NCBI GenBank assembly: GCA_021784715.1
Contig: JAJYHP010000025.1
Coordinates: 1-12,457, forward strand
Direction of reading: 5' to 3'
Source: a bacterium
GTDB lineage: Bacteria; Eremiobacterota; Eremiobacteria; Baltobacterales; Baltobacteraceae
Length of the DNA: 12,457 nucleotides
Below the pieces are notes generated by a model. It made no database searches. It saw only the letters and a list, made by a program, of their open reading frames with translations, and had not been told where the DNA came from. Position 1 is the first letter of the stretch; each line of letters starts with the position of its first letter. Shown piece after piece: positions 7,711-12,457 of this stretch. A program made the translations under genes and the position numbers.

Positions 7711-8555
7711 ACGAATCCTCAACCCGCCCGGGCCGTAGCGCCGAAGTCGCGGCCGTCACCATCGAGGAGGGTGTTCGCAAGCAGCACGACGATCGCGTTG
7801 CCGTCGAGGAGCCGCTGGAGATACGACTGGTCGCCGGAAAAGAACGGCGTTCGCTCGTCCTGACGATGCGTACGCCGGGGCACGATTTCGAACTCGCCGC
7901 CGGCTTTCTGTTCAACGAAGGTATCGTACGATCGCGCGACGAGATCGCCGGCATTTCCTATTGTCTCGACGACGATATCGACCAAGCGCAACACTATAAT
8001 ATCGTCAACGTCGGACTCCGCGCTCGCTCGTTGCCGGATTTGCGTGCGTATACGCGGCTATTTACCGGGTACGGAGCGTGCGGTCTTTGCGGGCGTGAAA
8101 GCATCGATGCACTCGAAGCCCGCGGGCTCGACGTTATCGACGATCCGACGACGATCGCTTCGGAGACGCTCTACAGCCTACCCGAACGCATGCGCGCCGC
8201 GCAGCCGATCTTCGAACGCACCGGCGGATTGCACGCAACGGCGCTCTTCAACGCCGGAGGAGAACTGCTGATTCTTCGCGAGGATATCGGGCGCCATAAC
8301 GCTTTCGATAAGGTCGTCGGTGAGGCGTTCCTGACCGGCAAGATCCCGCTCGCAGGTCGCATCGCTCTGGTAAGCGGACGCGCGAGTTTTGAACTCGTGC
8401 AGAAAGCTATCGCCGCGCGGATTCCGGTGCTTGCGTCGATATCTGCACCCAGTAGCCTCGCCGTCGATCTCGGCAAACGTTTCGGGTTAACGCTGGTCGG
8501 CTTTCTGCGCGGTCGGCGAGCAAACGTCTACGCAGCGCAAGAGCGCATCGACTAA
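7707..8555 (+). CDS. fdhD: FdhD, sulfurtransferase required for formate dehydrogenase activity
   Basis: This 282-residue cytoplasmic protein moves sulfur from the cysteine desulfurase IscS to the molybdenum cofactor of formate dehydrogenase; the sulfido ligand is essential for catalysis. The two catalytic cysteines are present as G-A-C125-G-L-C128-G-R, matching the C-x-x-C of E. coli FdhD (C121/C124). Other family segments are V-E-E-P-L-E-I-R-L (33-41), R-T-P-G-H-D-F-E-L-A-A-G-F-L (55-68), R-E-D-I-G-R-H-N-A-F-D-K-V and S-G-R-A-S-F-E-L-V-Q-K-A. The start is a GTG overlapping the NrfD stop (GTGA) with no clear Shine-Dalgarno, so translation probably depends on coupling. The next possible starts would remove conserved N-terminal residues. 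It is the last gene of the formate operon before the hairpin at 8592. Confidence 0.95.
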   Translation: MNESSTRPGRSAEVAAVTIEEGVRKQHDDRVAVEEPLEIRLVAGKERRSLVLTMRTPGHDFELAAGFLFNEGIVRSRDEIAGISYCLDDDIDQAQHYNIVNVGLRARSLPDLRAYTRLFTGYGACGLCGRESIDALEARGLDVIDDPTTIASETLYSLPERMRAAQPIFERTGGLHATALFNAGGELLILREDIGRHNAFDKVVGEAFLTGKIPLAGRIALVSGRASFELVQKAIAARIPVLASISAPSSLAVDLGKRFGLTLVGFLRGRRANVYAAQERID

Positions 8556-8588
8556 TCGGGTCTGCGACAAAAGGGTTCCCTCCCTCGT

Positions 8589-9533
8589 ATGACACCGGGA
8601 GGCCTTCGGCGAAGGACTCCCGGTGTGGAGAGCAACCGGGCACCTTCATCCGTCGCCGAGCAGGCGCGCTTTCGTTCGTTCTTCATGCATAACGTCGATT
8701 CGATCGTCTTCCTCGGTCTTGAGGGCGAGGTTCTACAGACGAATTTGATGTTTGACGAGATGCTCGAACTCGCGTCGGGTGAGGCGACATCGAGATCGTT
8801 CTTCGATTACCTGGAACCGATCGCCGAGCTCGAGGCTCGAGAGGCTTTTAGCCAAACGCTCGTCGGCGAAGCGCAAGAGTTCGACAGCGTGCTGCGAGCC
8901 GCGGGCGAAATGCCGTCGATGCCGATTCGTCTGCGCTTCACGCCGCTGCACAGCGACGAGGAGATTATCGGCGTCTCGGCGATCGTGAAGAACATCGCTG
9001 CCGAACGCATCGCGCACCAACACCTGCACAACCTCGCATTTTACGATCCGCTCACGCGCTTGCCGAACCGAGCACTCTTCGAAGATCGACTGATGCAGAC
9101 GATTGCCGGAGCGAAGCGCTACAATCGTCCCTTCGCGCTCTTCTTTCTCGACTTAGACGGATTCAAAAGCATAAACGACGTGCATGGACATGCCGCAGGC
9201 GATGCGCTGCTTCGCGGATTCGGCGAGCGTCTCGGCGTGATCTTACGCGAAAGCGATACCTTCGCCCGTCTCGGCGGCGACGAATTCGCCGTGCTGCAGC
9301 AGCTCACGCGCATTCCCGAAGATGCCGCAACGCTCGCGCAAAAACTTATCGAGGCTCTTCACGAGCCGTTTCTCATCGGTGGGGCGGCACTGAAGGTCGG
9401 TCTCAGTATCGGCATTGCCGTCTATCCCTGGCACGGCATCGAAGAAGCGTCGCTTCTTGAGGCTGCCGATAAGGCGCTCTACGAAGCAAAATCCTCCGGG
9501 AAAAATACTTTCCGCTTCGCCGGTCCTTTTTAG
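8589..9533 (+). CDS. PAS-GGDEF diguanylate cyclase
   Basis: This 314-residue soluble protein makes cyclic di-GMP from two GTP. A PAS domain occupies about residues 26-140 (F-R-S-F-F-M-H-N-V-D-S-I-V-F-L... then the P-I-R-L-R-F-T-P-L strand). The GGDEF domain (about 145-312) starts at Y-D-P-L-T-R-L-P-N-R (152-161) and has the catalytic loop G-G-D-E-F at 229-233, with all signature residues intact. R220-E-S-D223 is an inhibitory I-site R-x-x-D, placed five residues before the G-G-D-E-F, so feedback inhibition is expected. There is no EAL or HD-GYP domain and no membrane helix. The start is uncertain: ATG 8589 lies 13 bases after a weak AAGGG, GTG 8625 has a good GAAGGA, and ATG 8685 would cut into the PAS domain. 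The gene converges on the histidine kinase and overlaps its 3' end by 4 bases. Confidence 0.9.
   Translation: MTPGGLRRRTPGVESNRAPSSVAEQARFRSFFMHNVDSIVFLGLEGEVLQTNLMFDEMLELASGEATSRSFFDYLEPIAELEAREAFSQTLVGEAQEFDSVLRAAGEMPSMPIRLRFTPLHSDEEIIGVSAIVKNIAAERIAHQHLHNLAFYDPLTRLPNRALFEDRLMQTIAGAKRYNRPFALFFLDLDGFKSINDVHGHAAGDALLRGFGERLGVILRESDTFARLGGDEFAVLQQLTRIPEDAATLAQKLIEALHEPFLIGGAALKVGLSIGIAVYPWHGIEEASLLEAADKALYEAKSSGKNTFRFAGPF
8592..8626 (+). promoter_or_regulatory. Long hairpin at the 5' end of the PAS-GGDEF gene, covering a possible Shine-Dalgarno
   Basis: ACACCGGGAG (8592-8601) pairs perfectly with CTCCCGGTGT (8617-8626). After one G/A mismatch, CCTTC (8603-8607) pairs with GAAGG (8611-8615) around a three-base GGC loop, giving 15 pairs in 35 bases. 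GAAGGA (8611-8616) is the best Shine-Dalgarno for a GTG start at 8625 (8-base spacer) and is inside the stem. CCTCCC at 8579-8584 could alternatively pair with GGGAGG (8597-8602), which would exclude the outer stem. No T-tract follows on either strand, so it is not a standard intrinsic terminator, although it could still end or stabilise the fdh transcript. Confidence 0.6.
8611..8616 (+). promoter_or_regulatory. Candidate Shine-Dalgarno for the alternative GTG start at 8625
   Basis: GAAGGA lies 8 bases before GTG 8625, which is in frame with the PAS-GGDEF gene. It is better placed than the AAGGG (8571-8575) before ATG 8589, and its first five bases form the inner arm of the hairpin 8592-8626. 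If this start is used, the protein is 302 residues and the hairpin is a leader rather than coding sequence. Confidence 0.45.
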
Positions 9534-12256
9534 TTCGTTCCGGGAGCGTTCTCCCCGAGTAGACCGTCGAGAACGCGCACCAATTCGTCGGCAGTCGGCG
9601 GACCCGCGATGCGTGCCTGCGGTTGCAACGAATCGACGTTCCCGTCACCGATGGTAATGAATGGAATGCCGCGCTCGCGCAGCATTGTCTCTAAGAGCGC
9701 TGCCGCGTCGTTATCGCCGCCGAGCTGCGCCGCGAGCACGACGGCGCCGATCGGTTCGCGCTCCAAAAGCGCTTCGATCTCCTCGATCTGTCCCGACATA
9801 CGAACGCGATATCCGGCCTCACGGAGTTCGTCTGCAAGCACGAGATTTCGCTCCCCCGTTCCGACGAGCGCGACGGCATGCGGGCGCAGGCTCGGCGTAG
9901 GGGCGAGCGGTAATCGGACGGTGACGGTCGTTCCGTGCCCCTCCTCGCTGCTCAATGAGATCGTACCGCTATGAAGCCGTACGAGTTGCTGCGTAAGAAA
10001 GAGGCCGAAGCCGGTTCCGGGTATCTTTAGTTTTCGTGCATTCGAAGCGCGCGTGAAGCGCTCGAAGAGCGCCGGTATCTCGGATTTTGGAACACCGATT
10101 CCAGCGTCGTGCACCGTTACAACGACGCTGTCCGCCTCGCGGCGAACGTGGATCTGGACCGGTTGCCGGCCGGGCGAATATTTTATCGCATTGTCGATAA
10201 GGTTGGAAAATATCTGTACGAGTCGGTCCCCGTCGCCGCGAATCTTCGCATCGCCATCGGTAGTAATTTCGATCTCTCGGCGATCGAGATAGCGCACCGC
10301 AAGATCGTGCAACAACGATGCGATATCGACGTCGGCGAGCGAAAGGACCAACTCGTTGCGCTCCAAGCGCGAGAGCGCCAGCGTGTCGTTGGCGAGATTC
10401 GCAAGATCGAGCGCCGCTTGCTTCATCGCCTGCGTAAAAGAGCGTTGCTCGTCGGTAAGCTCTCCGACCTCGCCGAGGAGATCGGCGAAACCGACGATCG
10501 TCGTCAGGGGACTGCGAAAGTCGTGAGCGAGCATAGCGATAAGATCGCTCTTCGTGCGGTTCAGCTCGTAGATGGCATTACGTCGGCGCTCGACCTCGCT
10601 ATAGAGCGCGGTGTTCCGCACCGCCACCGATACGAATTGTGCGAAGAGGTCGACCAAGAAAAGATCGCGCCGCTCGAACGGTCGCAGGTCGCGGTGGAGG
10701 CGTAAAATGAGGTCGGAGCGACCGCTACGGCCGATTCCGACCGCGACGTCAACGCGGTCGTCGGAGATAGCAAGCCCGTGCTCTTCGTGCAACCGGCGCG
10801 CCAACTCGCAGAGAAAGGGCTCCGATTCGGTTTCGAGCGGCCTACTGCTATCGTGTACCTCGACGACGTTGCCGTCGCTTCGCTTGGCAAGAATCCGTCC
10901 CGTTGCGCCGAGCACGGCTTGGGCGCCCGATGCGACGAATTCGACGAGTCGGCGGCCGTCGAGCGCGGCGACGATCTCGCGCGACGCGCGCGCGAGGGCC
11001 GCTAAACGGTCGTTCTGTTCTTCGAGCCGGGCCGTCTCTTCGACTTCTTCACTGATATCGCGTTCGACGAGGACCCAATGCGTGATTTCTCCGCGAATAT
11101 CTCGTATTGGAGTGCAGGAACGAAGCGACCAAAATCCGCTACCGTCGCGGCGATACGCGACCACTTGCTCGCGTGCCGACAAACCGGCAGCGATCGCCTC
11201 GCGGAGCCGTCGCATACCGTCATCGTCGGGCATCGCAAAGCGAAAATCGTCGATATCGCGCCCGATCGCATCGGCCGATCGCCAGCCGGTCGCGCGCTCG
11301 AAGGCGTCGTTCATATAAATGAGTCGAAGGGCTCCGCTCTCGCCGGCAACTTCGAAGATCCGCAACATTTCGGCGGTCTCGTTCAGCGCTCGCGAGAGCA
11401 GATCGAGGCGACGGCGATAGCCGACCTGCTCGCTGATATCGGCGGCGATTGCGAGCACTTTCTGCTCTCCGTCAAGACCGCTGATATCGGCGCGAAGCTC
11501 TACCGGATACGACGAGCCGTCGCTGCGCCGTGCCTGCGTCTCGGCGACCCACGCATGACCACCACGCATGGTTTCGATCGCCGCTGCCATGCGCGTCGGC
11601 GAGAGGCTGTCGTAGAGCTCGGCGATACTTTTCCCGATTAACTCGCGATGGTCGTACCGGAGGTGATTCGCCGCGCCGGCCGACGCGAAATTCACCTTGA
11701 ATGTCGTTGCGTCGAAAGTGAGCATATCGAGTTGTGCCGATTCGAAGAGGTTGTAAAACTCACGTCGCGCGTCGAGCACGGCCATGACGGCATGCGAGAG
11801 CGCCGTTAAGGCATCGCGCTGCCCGTCGGTTAAGGTGCGCGGCTTTCGGTCGATGACGCAGATCGTCCCGAGGCGCAGCCCGTTGGGCGCGATGAGTGGG
11901 AAACCGGCGTAGAAACGAATTCCGGGGTCGCCGGTAACCAGCGGGTTCGCACGAAAGCGATCGTCCAGGCTCGCATCCTCGACCTCGAGGGTCGAGATGC
12001 GATCGTCGAGCGCATAGGCGCAGAATGCCTGATCGCGCGGCGTCTCCCGAATCGTTAAACCACGCCGTGCCTTAAACCATTGCCGTTTCTCGTCGATGAG
12101 ACTGACTAGTGCGATCGGGGTGTCTGCGAGTTCGGCAGCGAGGTTGACGAAGGCATCGAAGATCGCTTCGTCGCCGGTGTCGAGCACTTGATAGGATTCG
12201 AGAACGCTCAGGCGCTCGCGCTCTCGTTCTGCGCTCAACGGATACGGGCTGCTCAT
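9530..12256 (-). CDS. Soluble multi-sensor histidine kinase (GAF-PAS-PAS-GAF-HisKA-HATPase) with degenerate receiver-like tail
   Basis: A 908-residue protein with no membrane segments or signal peptide. From the N-terminus: a GAF domain (about 15-165, starting R-L-S-V-L-E-S-Y-Q-V-L-D-T), PAS 1 (about 168-280), PAS 2 (about 285-405), a coiled-coil-like linker, and a weaker GAF-like domain (about 412-555). The HisKA domain has the phospho-acceptor H578 in M-L-A-H-D-F-R-S-P-L. The ATPase domain has its N-box N685-L-I-D-N689, G1 D717-A-G-I-G, F-box F731-E-R-F and G2 G747-T-G-F-G-L. Kinase activity is therefore expected. The tail (about 793-900) has the alternating pattern of a receiver domain, but the phospho-acceptor position reads V-L-A-A-Q-L-G-G and the early acidic pair is missing. 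No response regulator is adjacent. The start ATG overlaps the upstream hydrolase stop (ATGA); GGAAA is the only nearby Shine-Dalgarno. The signal and output are unknown. Confidence 0.9.
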   Translation of the reverse strand: MSSPYPLSAERERERLSVLESYQVLDTGDEAIFDAFVNLAAELADTPIALVSLIDEKRQWFKARRGLTIRETPRDQAFCAYALDDRISTLEVEDASLDDRFRANPLVTGDPGIRFYAGFPLIAPNGLRLGTICVIDRKPRTLTDGQRDALTALSHAVMAVLDARREFYNLFESAQLDMLTFDATTFKVNFASAGAANHLRYDHRELIGKSIAELYDSLSPTRMAAAIETMRGGHAWVAETQARRSDGSSYPVELRADISGLDGEQKVLAIAADISEQVGYRRRLDLLSRALNETAEMLRIFEVAGESGALRLIYMNDAFERATGWRSADAIGRDIDDFRFAMPDDDGMRRLREAIAAGLSAREQVVAYRRDGSGFWSLRSCTPIRDIRGEITHWVLVERDISEEVEETARLEEQNDRLAALARASREIVAALDGRRLVEFVASGAQAVLGATGRILAKRSDGNVVEVHDSSRPLETESEPFLCELARRLHEEHGLAISDDRVDVAVGIGRSGRSDLILRLHRDLRPFERRDLFLVDLFAQFVSVAVRNTALYSEVERRRNAIYELNRTKSDLIAMLAHDFRSPLTTIVGFADLLGEVGELTDEQRSFTQAMKQAALDLANLANDTLALSRLERNELVLSLADVDIASLLHDLAVRYLDRREIEITTDGDAKIRGDGDRLVQIFSNLIDNAIKYSPGRQPVQIHVRREADSVVVTVHDAGIGVPKSEIPALFERFTRASNARKLKIPGTGFGLFLTQQLVRLHSGTISLSSEEGHGTTVTVRLPLAPTPSLRPHAVALVGTGERNLVLADELREAGYRVRMSGQIEEIEALLEREPIGAVVLAAQLGGDNDAAALLETMLRERGIPFITIGDGNVDSLQPQARIAGPPTADELVRVLDGLLGENAPGTN

Positions 12257-12457
12257 TTTCCGCTGCGTTCGTCGAGAAACGCCTGCAGATACCGATCGAA
12301 CGCATCGGGCGCGTCGGCGTTGGCGACGTGCCCGGCACCGGAGACTTCGAACAACTGCGCGCCGGGGATTCCGGCTGCGATCTCCTCGGAGAGCGCGCGC
12401 GGTGCGATCGCGTCGCGCTCACCGACGAGCACGAGCGTCGGAACGCGGAGGACACCA
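12253..12457 (-). CDS. Alpha/beta hydrolase, C-terminal part only
   Basis: Reading the minus strand in the frame that ends at TGA 12253-12255 gives an open frame of about 68 residues running off the window edge. It contains V-P-T-L-V-L-V-G-E-R-D, then an alpha helix region, then V-S-G-A-G-H-V-A-N-A-D-A-P-D-A-F, and ends L-Q-A-F-L-D-E-R-S-G-K. This is the end of an alpha/beta hydrolase of the 3-oxoadipate enol-lactonase/esterase type. The acid residue (G-E-R-D) and the catalytic histidine (G-A-G-H) of the triad are both visible; the nucleophile serine is outside the window. The substrate cannot be judged from this part. The stop overlaps the histidine kinase start (ATGA), so the two are probably co-transcribed, with the hydrolase first. 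A longer open frame in another phase (12072-12455) is its shadow. Confidence 0.85.
   Translation of the reverse strand, partial: GVLRVPTLVLVGERDAIAPRALSEEIAAGIPGAQLFEVSGAGHVANADAPDAFDRYLQAFLDERSGK

Noticed and set aside
8592..8626. Hairpin as an intrinsic terminator of the formate operon
   Set aside because: The stem is strong but is followed by GGAGAGC, with no T-tract on the plus strand and none on the other side for the minus strand. It may still have a termination or processing role, so it is reported as a regulatory hairpin.
8570..8660. Known riboswitch class (cyclic di-GMP, glycine or molybdenum cofactor) before the GGDEF gene
   Set aside because: Beyond the simple hairpin I could not match the conserved core bases of any of these classes as I remember them.
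12072..12455. 127-codon minus-strand frame at the right edge
   Set aside because: It overlaps the histidine kinase start and the alpha/beta hydrolase in another phase. The hydrolase frame shows G-E-R-D and G-A-G-H catalytic motifs; this one shows none.

Overview
This 12.5 kb window is from a GC-rich bacterial chromosome (roughly 60% GC by eye) and is almost entirely coding. No stretch of 300 bases lacks a gene; the longest gap is about 110 bases (1335-1444). The lineage cannot be fixed from the sequence. Codon use, abundant CGATCG-type words and the mix of respiratory and sensory genes are compatible with an uncultivated GC-rich phylum such as Eremiobacterota (WPS-2), but this is a weak guess. 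No RNA genes, insertion sequences, CRISPR arrays or prophage genes were seen.

Layout: (1) 1-621, the 3' end of a secreted-type phosphoesterase gene, overlapping by ATGA with (2) 618-1334, a small membrane protein with two internal-repeat halves, each carrying an E-x-x-E motif. (3) 1445-8555 is a tightly packed formate-oxidation operon: an OFA-family MFS carboxylate transporter, the catalytic subunit of a membrane-bound formate dehydrogenase, its four-cluster iron-sulfur subunit, an NrfD-type membrane anchor, and the sulfurtransferase FdhD. The last four genes overlap one another by 1-4 bases. (4) 8589-9533 is a PAS-GGDEF diguanylate cyclase in the same direction, preceded by a striking hairpin. 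(5) On the minus strand, 9530-12256 is a large soluble multi-sensor histidine kinase converging on the cyclase gene with a 4-base overlap. It follows (6) the 3' end of an alpha/beta hydrolase gene (12253-12457, running off the edge), which overlaps the kinase start by ATGA.

The most notable feature is that the catalytic subunit is a selenoprotein. An in-frame TGA at 3351-3353 falls exactly where formate dehydrogenases carry the active-site selenocysteine (context N-Q-A-R-I-Sec-H). It is followed by a perfect 7-bp stem closed by a GGTCT loop at the same distance from the TGA as in the E. coli fdhF SECIS. A standard gene caller would report two broken pieces (2778-3353 and about 3366-5930).

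Proposed working model (inference): the transporter moves formate or another small carboxylate. The Sec/Mo(W) catalytic subunit oxidises formate and passes electrons through four [4Fe-4S] clusters to the NrfD anchor and the quinone pool. FdhD sulfurates the molybdenum cofactor. The catalytic subunit has no twin-arginine signal, unlike E. coli FdnG, so the active site may face the cytoplasm; a formate transporter in the operon would fit that arrangement. The genome must also encode SelA, SelB, SelD and tRNA-Sec, none of which is in the window.
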